Positions 15,086-23,901 are shown, numbered from the stretch's first letter. The stretch is 64,000 bases of DNA from CAVVEC01 sp963770485 (GCA_963770485.1 CAVYPX010000009.1:558001-622000); one strand, 5' to 3'. Numbers and translations are program-made. The notes: generated from the sequence alone by a model not told the origin.

Positions 15086-17104
15086 CTACCTCGGACTTGC
15101 ACCCGTGAGGGGCGCTCTGGCTCTAAGCGGTCCATCGATGGCCTCGATCGAAATCAGCCCCGTCGGCTCAGCCGGAAGCAGGTTATATGACTCCATGGTG
15201 ATCGTGCCGACAGGACAACGCATGGCGCACAGCCCGCAGCGGATGCAACGGGTCTCATCTTTCAGCATGGCCGAACCGGTTACAACTCCGAGTTCATCGG
15301 CCTTTACTTCATCAAGTTCCACGCCGAACAACTCTTGATGCTCGCGGATCTGCTGCACCGCGTCCGGCTCGAACTGGATGCGGTCCAAAGAAACCAATTC
15401 CAGACACTTTTCCGGGCACACATCCACGCACCCGCCACAAAGGATGCACATGCTGCCATCTTCGGGACTGCCTTCAAAAATCGTGTTAACCCAGCAGTGC
15501 AGGCAACGCTGCGCTTCCTGCATTGCACTCTCTGCGTCATAGCCGATTTCGACTTCCGTAACTCCGGTGCGGCGTTCCAGCGGCAGCATGGGGATGGGTG
15601 GCCGGGCAAGATCCAGCAATTCCAAAGGCATGCTGTGGCGCTGGAAGATTTCCACCTCGATAATCGGCTCGGGATGCTTCTGGCCGCGCAGAAATTCGTC
15701 AATGCCAACGGCCGCGCGCTTGCCGTCCGCCACGCTGTCAATGATCAGGCGCGGGCCGAAAACGCAATCGCCGCCTGCGAAAATGCCGTTCGCCGAGGTC
15801 ATCAGAGTCTGTGGATTCACCGCGATCAGTCCGCGAGGGGAGAGTTCGACTCGATCCTCAGGTTTCAGGAAGTCCAGCCGGGGCGCCTGGCCGATGGCCA
15901 TAATGATGGTGTCGCATTCCAGTTGCGTTTCACTGCCGTCATAAAACGCCGGATTGAAGCGCTTGTTCTCATCGAAGACCCACTTCGTTTTCAGCGCTTC
16001 CAGGGCGACCACCTTGCCATCCTTACCGATCATCCGCTTGGGACCCAGACCGGGATGCATGCGGATGCCTTCAGCTTCAGCTTCCTCGATTTCTTCCAAT
16101 GCTGCCGGCATCTCGTCGCGCTTTTCCAGGCAAACGAGGTTCACTTCGGTGGCTCCGAGACGCAACGCAGAAAGCGATATGTCCACCATCTCACGCGCAG
16201 CCACCGCAGCCACGTTCTCCTGCGACGGTTCCAGGTCCTCTACTCCAGCCACATGCTGGCGGACGACCTCGCGGGCCGCGGACCGCGCCACGTCCATCGC
16301 GACATTGCCGCCGCCAATGACGATCACTTTCTTGCCGATGGTGAACTTGTATCCCAGATTCACGTTCAGCAAAAAATCGATGCCTTTGTAAACGCCATCG
16401 AGCTCCACCCCCGGGATACTCAGGTCGCGGCTGCGATGCGCGCCCACGGCAATCAGTACTGCATCGAAGCCTTGATGCCGCAGATCGGAAATCAAGAACT
16501 CACGCCCGGCGGCATGATTGAGCTTGAGAGTAATGTCCCCGGTTTCGAGAATTTCCCGGACTTGCGCTTCGACCACGTCGCGCGGCAGCCGGTACTCGGG
16601 AATGCCGAGATACAGCATCCCTCCCGCTACCGGAGCGGCCTCAAAGATCGTGACTGAGTAGCCCATCAAGGCCAGATCGTGCGCGGCAGCCAGCCCCACC
16701 GGCCCGCCACCGACCACGGCGACTTTGAACGGAAGTTTCTGCTGGCCGCGCCCTGCGTTGATGTCAATAGGACGCTTGGATTCCGGGCCGTGTCGCTCGG
16801 TGAGGAACCGTTTCAAGGCGCGGATCGCGATCGGTCGGTCGATTTCTCCACGGCGGCAGGCGGTTTCACAGGGATGCGCGCAAACCCGGCCGCAGATGCT
16901 GGCCAGTGGGTTGGGATCGCGGGCGAATTTGTATGCTTCCTCAAACCGCCCTTCGGCGATCAGCGCCACATAGCGGCCGGCATTCGTGTGGGCCGGGCAG
17001 GCCATCATGCAGGGGAAATTGGTATTCAACCAATCCCGGTCCACTTTCTTGTCTTTGTAGCGTTTGAGCATCCGAGGGCGACTCGCAGTCGTTCCTGGTT
17101 CCAC
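15086..17104 (-). CDS. NAD(P)H/ferredoxin-type FAD iron-sulfur oxidoreductase (GltD-like)
   Basis: This 672-residue protein has an N-terminal 4Fe-4S helical domain with Cys at 32, 36, 71, 75, 79 and 83 (the Fer4_20 type of GltD and dihydropyrimidine dehydrogenase). A GltD-like flavoprotein follows, with FAD site VVGGGPVGLAAA (131-142) and a second nucleotide site VIVIGGGNVAMDVA. The C-terminal region (about 555 onward) has ferredoxin clusters CILCGGCVDVCPEKC and CIRCGLCAMRCPVG. Such proteins pass electrons between NAD(P)H and iron-sulfur carriers. It lies 3 nt before the Rieske gene, so it is probably a cytoplasmic input or output module of the complex; no catalytic partner of glutamate synthase is present. 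Confidence 0.85.
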   Translation of the reverse strand: MEPGTTASRPRMLKRYKDKKVDRDWLNTNFPCMMACPAHTNAGRYVALIAEGRFEEAYKFARDPNPLASICGRVCAHPCETACRRGEIDRPIAIRALKRFLTERHGPESKRPIDINAGRGQQKLPFKVAVVGGGPVGLAAAHDLALMGYSVTIFEAAPVAGGMLYLGIPEYRLPRDVVEAQVREILETGDITLKLNHAAGREFLISDLRHQGFDAVLIAVGAHRSRDLSIPGVELDGVYKGIDFLLNVNLGYKFTIGKKVIVIGGGNVAMDVARSAAREVVRQHVAGVEDLEPSQENVAAVAAREMVDISLSALRLGATEVNLVCLEKRDEMPAALEEIEEAEAEGIRMHPGLGPKRMIGKDGKVVALEALKTKWVFDENKRFNPAFYDGSETQLECDTIIMAIGQAPRLDFLKPEDRVELSPRGLIAVNPQTLMTSANGIFAGGDCVFGPRLIIDSVADGKRAAVGIDEFLRGQKHPEPIIEVEIFQRHSMPLELLDLARPPIPMLPLERRTGVTEVEIGYDAESAMQEAQRCLHCWVNTIFEGSPEDGSMCILCGGCVDVCPEKCLELVSLDRIQFEPDAVQQIREHQELFGVELDEVKADELGVVTGSAMLKDETRCIRCGLCAMRCPVGTITMESYNLLPAEPTGLISIEAIDGPLRARAPLTGASPR

Positions 17105-17149
17105 GACGGAAAAACGTGGGAGCGGGAAGGTTGAGCCGCTCCCCGCTCT

Positions 17150-17731
17150 TTACTTGCTCAGGGTGAAATCCGCTTTCGTGTCACCCGCTACCGTCACGGG
17201 CTTGGATTGATTCTTGGCGCCTTCATGCCACGCGGTCACAGTATAGCTGCCATCGGGAACATTTTCGATTTTGTATTCTCCCGATTTATCGGATGTGGCG
17301 AAATACGGAGTCGGGGCCACCACAATGTAACCCGACATCTCCGGATGCACGTTGCAGAGCAGCGGCACGGCTCCCGGATTGTCAAACTTGAATGGGCGCT
17401 TTTCTCCCTTTGGCCAGGTGCCCAGGTTGTGTCCTAATTTTTTGTTGCCGCCAATCGAGATCCAAAAGACGTTATGGGCGACGCTGTCGCTGTTAAGAAA
17501 CTCCACCGTTGTGCCTTGCTGCACCACCACAAGGTGTGGTTGAAACATCAGGCCCTTTTGGTCCACGACCGGCTGCTGACTAGGGGCGGGAAAGGTCTTG
17601 CCCGCGATCGCGTCGACGTAAACGACGGACTCGCCGCTAACTCCTGAAACTTTGCCGCTGACAGTGCCGGCGTTTGCTGCCACGCTCAGGGCCGCAGTCA
17701 CTACGAGTACTGCCAATGCGTTACGCTTCAT
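17150..17731 (-). CDS. secreted cupredoxin with C-terminal Ig-like/regulatory domain
   Basis: This 193-residue protein has a signal peptide (cleavage near SVAANA, about residue 21). Residues about 55-140 form a plastocyanin-like copper domain with ligands H86 (VAHNVFW) and C126, H129 and M132 (CNVHPEM), a complete type 1 set. The C-terminal part (SGEYKIENVPDGSYTVTAWHEG) resembles a carboxypeptidase-regulatory-like domain. It should be a small periplasmic blue-copper electron carrier. It sits between the porin-cytochrome and the Rieske/b operon with gaps of about 45 nt, so shared transcription is likely. Confidence 0.85.
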   Translation of the reverse strand: MKRNALAVLVVTAALSVAANAGTVSGKVSGVSGESVVYVDAIAGKTFPAPSQQPVVDQKGLMFQPHLVVVQQGTTVEFLNSDSVAHNVFWISIGGNKKLGHNLGTWPKGEKRPFKFDNPGAVPLLCNVHPEMSGYIVVAPTPYFATSDKSGEYKIENVPDGSYTVTAWHEGAKNQSKPVTVAGDTKADFTLSK

Positions 17732-17777
17732 GATTTCTCCTGTAATAAAAAGTTCAAACTTTCCGCATCCCTAATTG

Positions 17778-19355
17778 TTAGTACACCCATTCCAACCCCG
17801 CGACTACTGAATTGGTGCGGAATGGATTGGTCAGCCGTAGCCCGGTGGTCGGGTCGTAGACGACTTGTTGCGGCCGGATCTGGTATTCAAAGGAAGTCTT
17901 GATGTTGGCATGGATCAAGAACTGTATACCCGGCGTAAAGCGATTCCGGGTAGAGCTGAACGGCGAGAAAAAGGATGACGGAGGCGGGTTGTTTATATCG
18001 GCGCCCACGCCGTTGAGCTGATCCGCAGTGGATTTCACGATGTCCCAGCGCATGATCCCCATCACCCAGGGCAGAGCCAGGTAGTCCGCCTCCAGAAAGC
18101 CGCCGCTGAAAGTGGCAGCCCGCGAGCCAACGAACCCTGTCGGAAGCGTGCCACCCGTTGGAGTGAACGGCAGCAGGTTCTGATCATGCCCGGCCATGTA
18201 AAGTCCAAACAGGTTGAATGTCCGGTAATTGAAGCTAAAGTCGCCTCCTACCCCGTAGAAGGGTTCCCGCGCCGTGATCACCGCTGGGGTCACGGCATTC
18301 GATTCCGCACCAGGGAAACGCTGTACCGACCGGCCGTAGAAATAAAAGGTGCCCAGGTTCAAATAGGTGTGGTCGCGTGGGCCGCTGGCGCCCGCTGCCT
18401 GAATTTCGTTCCGGCTGGCAGGATCGCGTTCCAGGTTGAAACGGTAGGAGAACCGGGCATACAAGTCTTTGAAGTTAGAGTCGGACACGAAGCCCACAAT
18501 CGGGGGGACGTTTACTCCGCTGCCCGGCGTGCCGCCTGTGTTCTGATTCACGATCGCCAGGGAATAATGGTAGCCGCGATAATTGTGACCACCGCTGAAC
18601 TCGACTCCCTGGGCCGCATTGGAAAACGCGAATCCATTATTTACATTCTGCTGCGGGGACAGTCCGTTCAAGACGCCAATGTTGGCTTCGTCATAGATGT
18701 CCCATCCGCTCAGGTTCCAGGTGCGCGCCTGGCTAAACGGTAAGTCGAGTTCGAATTGTCCCACGCGGAAACTCAGAGAGTCTGTGGGCAGCTTGAGAAA
18801 ACGGCCGATATTCACAAACTTCAGATAGCCGTCGCCCAGACCGCCGTTCGAGTTGGCGCCGCCCACGCTGATGTCGTCGTCCACCCAAAAGGCGATGTCG
18901 CTGCCGAAATTACCCGCCATGAAAATGCTGAAAAGACCGGGTTGAAAATCCGTGCGCGGGATAAACGGCTGCATGGTCGGGTCACCCGGATGTTGCAGGT
19001 TGAAGTTATTCCGGTTGGCGCTGACCACCTGAAAGAAGGTATTGAAGCGCAAGCCGATCTGAGGCATCCCGGGAATTGTCCCGGGAAAAATCGTATGCGG
19101 CCACATTTCCGCCTGCGCCGGGGCCCCCAACATCACCGGTGGAATTTTGATGAAGGTTTCGTCATCCTTGGGAAACTTGAAGCCGGCATCCTTGAAGGCT
19201 TTGCCGAAATCGTTGAGCTTGGGAAAATCCACGTGACAGGTGGCGCAGGACGTGCCGTACTGGCGTGAAAACGCCGGTATGGCATAACTGCTGGATGGAA
19301 CTAACGATAACAAAGCGGCTACACCCAACACCGATACCCAATGGCGGCGCCTCAT
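17778..19355 (-). CDS. monoheme outer-membrane porin-cytochrome (Cyc2-like layout)
   Basis: With the ATG at 19355 (AGGCAAGGGG just upstream) the protein has 525 residues. It has a signal peptide ending near SSYA (25), then a single heme site in IPAFSRQYGTSCATCHVDFP (C37, C40, H41) followed by LNDFGKAFKDAGF, and then about 450 residues of alternating beta-strand and aromatic pattern ending in VVAGLEWVY, as in outer-membrane barrels. A heme plug at the mouth of a porin is the layout of Cyc2, the Fe(II) oxidase of iron oxidisers; related sequences may serve other electron transfer. Identity as a true Cyc2 is not proven. It is the first gene of the electron-transfer operon. Confidence 0.75.
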   Translation of the reverse strand: MRRRHWVSVLGVAALLSLVPSSSYAIPAFSRQYGTSCATCHVDFPKLNDFGKAFKDAGFKFPKDDETFIKIPPVMLGAPAQAEMWPHTIFPGTIPGMPQIGLRFNTFFQVVSANRNNFNLQHPGDPTMQPFIPRTDFQPGLFSIFMAGNFGSDIAFWVDDDISVGGANSNGGLGDGYLKFVNIGRFLKLPTDSLSFRVGQFELDLPFSQARTWNLSGWDIYDEANIGVLNGLSPQQNVNNGFAFSNAAQGVEFSGGHNYRGYHYSLAIVNQNTGGTPGSGVNVPPIVGFVSDSNFKDLYARFSYRFNLERDPASRNEIQAAGASGPRDHTYLNLGTFYFYGRSVQRFPGAESNAVTPAVITAREPFYGVGGDFSFNYRTFNLFGLYMAGHDQNLLPFTPTGGTLPTGFVGSRAATFSGGFLEADYLALPWVMGIMRWDIVKSTADQLNGVGADINNPPPSSFFSPFSSTRNRFTPGIQFLIHANIKTSFEYQIRPQQVVYDPTTGLRLTNPFRTNSVVAGLEWVY

Positions 19356-19724
19356 TCCCCTTGCCTCCTCACCCGAATTTACCGGCCTTCCCCCTGGCCC
19401 GGACCCTCTGAATGAAGTCACGATCTTCTATGACATGTGGACAATTGCGCTGTGGTCACGCTCACCTGCGCGTGTGACATAGATCACAAAGTCAAAAGGG
19501 TTATGCCAGGTTGTGAAAACTATCGCGTCGCGGGCAATCTGGCTCTGGGATAATCGCTTCGTTCTCCAGACAGTTGCAGCGGAGGTAACGTTTTTCTCGC
19601 AACTGCGCCCCTATCGAGGTGTTTACAAGGTAAGTGCGGGCTCTCTGGCTGAAGATTTTGTTGGCTCGCGGGATCGCAACTGGGCGTAGTGTAGAAAGCA
19701 CATCATTCTCTTAACAGGAGATCT
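19356..19724. other. divergent promoter region
   Basis: This 369-bp gap separates the leftward electron-transfer operon from the rightward FecR gene. It contains a CRP-type palindrome at 19473-19488. An open frame at 19501-19701 has no recognisable features. Confidence 0.6.
19473..19488. promoter_or_regulatory. CRP/FNR-family operator, TGTGA-N6-TCACA
   Basis: TGTGACATAGATCACA matches the E. coli CRP half-sites exactly. Its centre lies about 125 bp before the porin-cytochrome start and 244 bp before the FecR gene start, in the shared divergent promoter region. A CRP-like rather than a classical FNR site (TTGAT-N4-ATCAA) is indicated. The regulator gene is not in the window. Confidence 0.65.
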
Positions 19725-21794
19725 ATGAATACTTCACGGACATTCGCAATGGCGATGTTCACGGCGCTGTTTCTGTCAGTTTCAACTGTCATGGCTTGGG
19801 CGGACGATCCCCCCGGCCGGGCCGTTGACATCAAGTACCTCTCCGGCCAGGTCTCGGTGCAACCGGGCGGTGTGAATGACTGGGCGGCCGCAGCCGTCAA
19901 TCGCCCGCTCACTACGGCTGACCGCGTTTGGGCTGACAAAGACTCACGGGCGGAACTTCACATGGGTTCAGCCGCGCTCCGCCTAGACGCGGAGACCAGC
20001 GTCACCCTTACCAATGTCAGCGATCAGACCGTCCAGGTGGAACTCGATCAGGGCGCCCTGAACCTGTGGGTCCGTCATCTCTTTGGCGGTGAGATCTACG
20101 AAGTGGATACGCCCAATCTCGCCTTTACCGTCACCAAGCCCGGCGACTACCGCTTTGACGTGGATCCGTCCGGCCTGACGCGGGTCACCGTGCGCCACGG
20201 CGAAGGCGAAGCCACGGGACAGGGCAACGCGGTCACAGTGCGATCGGGTGAGCAGGCCAGCTTCAGCAACGGAACTTCACTGGAGCACCAGATTTCAGAC
20301 GCGCCTCCTCCGGACGGCTTCGACGATTGGTGCCGTGTGCGCGATGAACGTGAAGAGCATTCGCCATCCGCTCGCTACGTATCGCCGGATGTTCCCGGCG
20401 GGGAAGACCTCGATGACTACGGACACTGGCAACAGACACCTGACTACGGTGCGGTGTGGGTGCCGGCCGTCGCGCCAGGATGGGCGCCTTATCACGATGG
20501 ACATTGGGTCTGGGTTGAGCCCTGGGGTTGGACTTGGGTGGACGACGCTCTCTGGGGATACGCTCCCGCCCACTATGGCCGCTGGGTGTTCTTCGGCGGA
20601 GCCTGGGGTTGGGCGCCGGGACCGGTGGTCGTAGGCGTGGCTCCGATATATGCCCCGGCTCTTGTGGGTTGGGTCGGTGGACCTGGTTGGGGCGTGGGCA
20701 TCGGCGCCGGAGTCGGGGTGGGATGGTTCCCGTTAGGGTTCGGCGAGCCCTTTGTGCCCGGCTATCCGGTTAGCCGAAACTACTTTCAGAATGTGAATGT
20801 GACCAACACGCACATCACCAACATTACCAATGTGACCAACAACTACTACAACAACACCAACAACATTCAAAACATCCACTATGCCAACCGCGCGGTGCCG
20901 GGAGCGATGACGGCAGTTTCCAAGAATGTCATGGAAAGCGGCCAGCCGGTAGCAAAATCTGCCGTAAAGGTGTCGCCATCGGAAGCGGCGCGCGCACCGA
21001 TCACGAGCAACGCATCGGTTGCTCCATCGAAGAATAGCGTCCTCGGAGTGAACGCGGGAGCACGCGCAGCGGTTCCTCCGGCGCAGGCCATTTCGCATCC
21101 GGTGGTCAGCAAGACTCCGCCTCCGCCCAAGCCGATTCCGTTCGAGGCCAAGCAAGAGGCTTTGGCCAAGAATCCAGGGCGGCCACTCGATCCCCAAACG
21201 GTGCAGCAGATCAGGGCGAGACTTCCGCAGCAGAATGCGCAGGGAGCGAATCGGCCCGGAACTCCGGGTGTCGCCAACCCGAGCGCAGGCAAACCTGCGC
21301 CGCCCACGATGGGTGCGCAGCCGGCTGCGAACAACGCTCCCCGGCCCGTACCCCGTCCGCCAACGGCGGGACAAGTGAACCCGGGGCGAGCTAACCCGCA
21401 GCAAGTTAACAATGCGCCCGGCAACAACCCGGCTGCACGGCCGGTTCCGCGTCCTCCTGCGCCGGGACAGGCTAACAACGCGCCGCAGGCTAACCCACAA
21501 GTGGAAAGACCGGCTGTGCCTCCTGCCGACAATCGCCCCAGCCCTCCCGCGGCAGAAGCGCCAGTAAATGCCGGACGCTCTCCGGCGCCAGAAGGCCAGC
21601 GACCGCCGACGCCCGGTTCGCCGAATAATGGCTCGCCGGGTAACAATGTTGCGCATCCCTCCGAGGAGCAGGCTCATCCTGCGCCAGCTCCGGGGGGAGG
21701 CCCACATCCCGGAGCACATCCGGCGGCTCACAAGCCACCCCAGCCCCCAAAGAAAAATGGGGAACAGAAGAACGAAGGGCCGAAGGAGCGTTGA
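19725..21794 (+). CDS. FecR-domain protein with Trp-rich (DUF6600-like) and Pro-rich regions, paralog 1
   Basis: This 689-residue protein starts at an ATG with CAGGAG upstream. It has a signal peptide (cleavage near AWA, 26), a FecR-type beta domain at about 33-180 (VKYLSGQVSVQ-like segment, DKDSRAELHMGSAALRL, YEVDTPNLAFTVTKPGDYRFDV), then a Trp/Gly-rich region at about 225-340 (APYHDGHWVWVEPWGWTWVD, HYGRWVFFGGAWGWAPGP). A N-rich segment (VTNTHITNITNVTNNYYNN) and a long Pro/Ala/Asn-rich tail follow. No FecI sigma factor or TonB receptor is adjacent, so classical FecIR signalling is unlikely; a periplasmic or envelope structural role is a guess. A paralog lies at 26836. Confidence 0.8.
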   Translation: MNTSRTFAMAMFTALFLSVSTVMAWADDPPGRAVDIKYLSGQVSVQPGGVNDWAAAAVNRPLTTADRVWADKDSRAELHMGSAALRLDAETSVTLTNVSDQTVQVELDQGALNLWVRHLFGGEIYEVDTPNLAFTVTKPGDYRFDVDPSGLTRVTVRHGEGEATGQGNAVTVRSGEQASFSNGTSLEHQISDAPPPDGFDDWCRVRDEREEHSPSARYVSPDVPGGEDLDDYGHWQQTPDYGAVWVPAVAPGWAPYHDGHWVWVEPWGWTWVDDALWGYAPAHYGRWVFFGGAWGWAPGPVVVGVAPIYAPALVGWVGGPGWGVGIGAGVGVGWFPLGFGEPFVPGYPVSRNYFQNVNVTNTHITNITNVTNNYYNNTNNIQNIHYANRAVPGAMTAVSKNVMESGQPVAKSAVKVSPSEAARAPITSNASVAPSKNSVLGVNAGARAAVPPAQAISHPVVSKTPPPPKPIPFEAKQEALAKNPGRPLDPQTVQQIRARLPQQNAQGANRPGTPGVANPSAGKPAPPTMGAQPAANNAPRPVPRPPTAGQVNPGRANPQQVNNAPGNNPAARPVPRPPAPGQANNAPQANPQVERPAVPPADNRPSPPAAEAPVNAGRSPAPEGQRPPTPGSPNNGSPGNNVAHPSEEQAHPAPAPGGGPHPGAHPAAHKPPQPPKKNGEQKNEGPKER

Positions 21795-22419
21795 GGGCGT
21801 TACAGCAGCCTATGTTTGTGCTACGGCTCATGCTGAGAGGCTGTGACTTTATTGCTTTCTCGCATTTCAGGATTACATGGCATGTCACGAATTCATCGAA
21901 ATTTTCAAATCTGTCATCCTGAGCGCAGCGGCCGCTTCGCGAAGCGAAGCAGCCGCGGAGTCGAAGGACCCCTATTCGTGTGGGGCAGATCAATTTAAGA
22001 AGGCGTTTTCACGAAGCTGCCAAGCGAAAATTCCCTGTAAGGCCTGCGCCAGGTTTCAGAGCCACGGGGTCCTTCGACTGCGTTGCCGTGCGCTTCGCGC
22101 GCGACAACTCGCTCAGAGCGTTGAAAATGCGGTGATTCGTGAAATGCCAGGTCATCCTGAAATACGAGAAAAAAAGTCACAGCCTCTGAGCGAAGGGACA
22201 GTTGCGCGAAGTACAGCAGCTGCGAAGTCGAAGGACCGCGAGACGCTTTGACTGACGATGCAGGTGACAAGGCATTCATAACACCCCGGAAGAATCCTTG
22301 ACAGTCGGCGGTTTTGCGGAGCATATTGTCCCTAGTCTACCCTGCTCCGTCTCCTTATGAGTTGGGCGTAAATGCGCTGCTTCGTCTTGCTACGAAACAG
22401 AAAACTCAGGAGAATCCCC
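21795..22419. other. 625-bp intergenic region dominated by fold-back repeats
   Basis: No gene was found. The region is almost filled by a large imperfect inverted repeat and a third partial copy of its unit (see the repeat at 21833-22240). The phospholipase gene starts at 22420 with an AGGAGA ribosome binding site. Confidence 0.7.
21833..22240. repeat. fold-back repeat cluster: two inverted long arms plus a third unit
   Basis: The outer arms are about 21833-21882 (GAGAGGCTGTGACTTT, TTTCTCGCATTTCAGGATTA) and 22145-22190 (complement of CAGAGGCTGTGACTTT, TTCTCGTATTTCAGGATGAC). Similarity continues inward through CACGAAT, TTTTCAA and CTGAGCG to GTCGAAGGACCCC (21959-21971) and its complement GGGGTCCTTCGAC (22066-22078), giving arms of about 130 bp around a centre of under 100 bp. 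A third unit, CTGAGCG...GTCGAAGGACC, follows at about 22185-22240 in direct orientation. Confidence 0.7.
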
Positions 22420-23856
22420 ATGAAATTCGCTGCCAAGATCACAGTGCTTCTGGCTGTGTTCGTTCCGCTCGTTGTCTCTTCACAAGTCTCAAGCTTTACT
22501 CATATCGTCGTGGTGGTTCAGGAGAACCGGACCCCGGACGACCTTTTCCAAGGCTTGTGCATTCCGCCATACGGCAGTAGCAGTGCTTGCGGAACCGGTG
22601 CAAGCCAGTACGACATCCAAAGTTTTGGGTTCGATCGCAAAGGAAACCAAATTTCGTTGAACGGGGTGCCGTTAGGGAATACGTTCGATCCCGGTCATGC
22701 TCATGCGGCGTTCGAACTGATGTGCCACTTGAATCCAAACACAAATCAATGCGCAATGAACGGCCTTAGCAGCGTGAATTGCCCGGCGAGTTGCTCATTT
22801 GAATATGTCCAGCCTACGGACGTTCAACCGTATATAACGCTCGCCCAGCAATATGGCTGGGCAAACTCCATGTTTCAATCCAACCAGGGGCCCAGCGCTC
22901 CCGCTCATCAATTCCTTTTCGGGGGGACGTCCGCAACCAGCGCGGGGGATGACTCCAACGCCATATTTGTTGCCGAGAACCCGAGCGGCAAGGGATGTTT
23001 GGCGCCTCTTAATTCCGTCTACAAGCTGATTTCGCCACAAACCGAGCCCAAGGAATACGATCTAGTCAACAATCCTCTGGGCACCGTGTGTTTCTCGCGT
23101 CCCACCATGGCTTCTCTACTCGACGCCAAAGGGCTCAGGTGGAAGTACTACAGTCCAGGTGAGAACAATATCTGGACCGCGCCCAATTGGATCCAGGCCA
23201 TCTGCGGCCCCAATTCAGACTATACGAAGTGCGTGGGCACGGAATGGACGAACAATGTTGACCTCAACCCGCAGCACTTGTTAACCAATGATCTTCCGAA
23301 GTGCACCCTCCCCGCGGTGAGCTGGGTGATTCCGACAGGACCGAATTCAGATCATCCCTCGATTGACGGTACTCATACCGGTGGCCCATCCTGGGTAGCC
23401 AGCATCGTCAATGCCATCGCGGAAAGTACCTGCACCGACATGGTGAATGGCAATCCGGTGTCCTATTGGCAGGATACGGCCATCCTGGTCACCTGGGACG
23501 ATTGGGGCGGCTTTTACGACCACCGTCAGCCGACGTTCTTAACCGCGCCGAACCAAGGCTGGGGTGACTATCAGTTGGGGTTCCGCGTTCCGCTGCTGGT
23601 GGTCTCCGCTTATACGCAGGCGATGATCGATAGCACGAACCAGTACGACTTCGGCAGCATCCTGCGGTTCATCGAGCAGAATTTCGGCATCCAGGAGGGT
23701 GCGCTGGGATTTGCTGATCAACGTTCCCACACCGATCTCACAGCATTTTTCAATTTCAGCGGCCGGCCCCGCGCCTTCCATCACATCAAGGCACCGCTGG
23801 GTTTGGAGTTTTTCCTGAATGACAAACGGCCGCTGGAGCCTCCCGATAACGACTAA
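22420..23856 (+). CDS. secreted phosphoesterase, phospholipase C / acid phosphatase family
   Basis: With the ATG at 22420 (AGGAGA upstream) the protein has 478 residues and a signal peptide of about 20 residues. It has the PF04185 signatures HIVVVVQENRTPDDLF near the N-terminus, DPGHAHAAF, GPSAPAHQFLFGGTS and TWDDWGGFYDHRQP, the last carrying metal-binding Asp/His. Members hydrolyse phospholipids or phosphomonoesters outside the cytoplasm. Several Cys in CHLNPNTNQCAMN and NCPASC suggest disulfides. It is followed by a strong hairpin. It stands between the two FecR paralogs, though no functional link is shown. Confidence 0.85.
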   Translation: MKFAAKITVLLAVFVPLVVSSQVSSFTHIVVVVQENRTPDDLFQGLCIPPYGSSSACGTGASQYDIQSFGFDRKGNQISLNGVPLGNTFDPGHAHAAFELMCHLNPNTNQCAMNGLSSVNCPASCSFEYVQPTDVQPYITLAQQYGWANSMFQSNQGPSAPAHQFLFGGTSATSAGDDSNAIFVAENPSGKGCLAPLNSVYKLISPQTEPKEYDLVNNPLGTVCFSRPTMASLLDAKGLRWKYYSPGENNIWTAPNWIQAICGPNSDYTKCVGTEWTNNVDLNPQHLLTNDLPKCTLPAVSWVIPTGPNSDHPSIDGTHTGGPSWVASIVNAIAESTCTDMVNGNPVSYWQDTAILVTWDDWGGFYDHRQPTFLTAPNQGWGDYQLGFRVPLLVVSAYTQAMIDSTNQYDFGSILRFIEQNFGIQEGALGFADQRSHTDLTAFFNFSGRPRAFHHIKAPLGLEFFLNDKRPLEPPDND

Positions 23857-23901
23857 CAACACGCGTCGCCCTCGCGTTACGGCGACCGAGGCGGCCGGGT
23901 G

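Noticed and set aside
15335..16657. 440-residue open frame on the plus strand
   Set aside because: It is the antisense shadow of the iron-sulfur flavoprotein gene and shows no conserved motif; the minus frame has clear FAD and 4Fe-4S motifs.
20733..21731. 332-residue Arg-rich open frame on the minus strand
   Set aside because: It is antisense to the Pro/Ala-rich tail of the first FecR protein, and the extreme Arg/Ser composition is typical of a shadow frame.
19725..21794. Classical FecIR-type signalling
   Set aside because: No ECF sigma factor or TonB receptor with a signalling domain is adjacent to either FecR-like gene.
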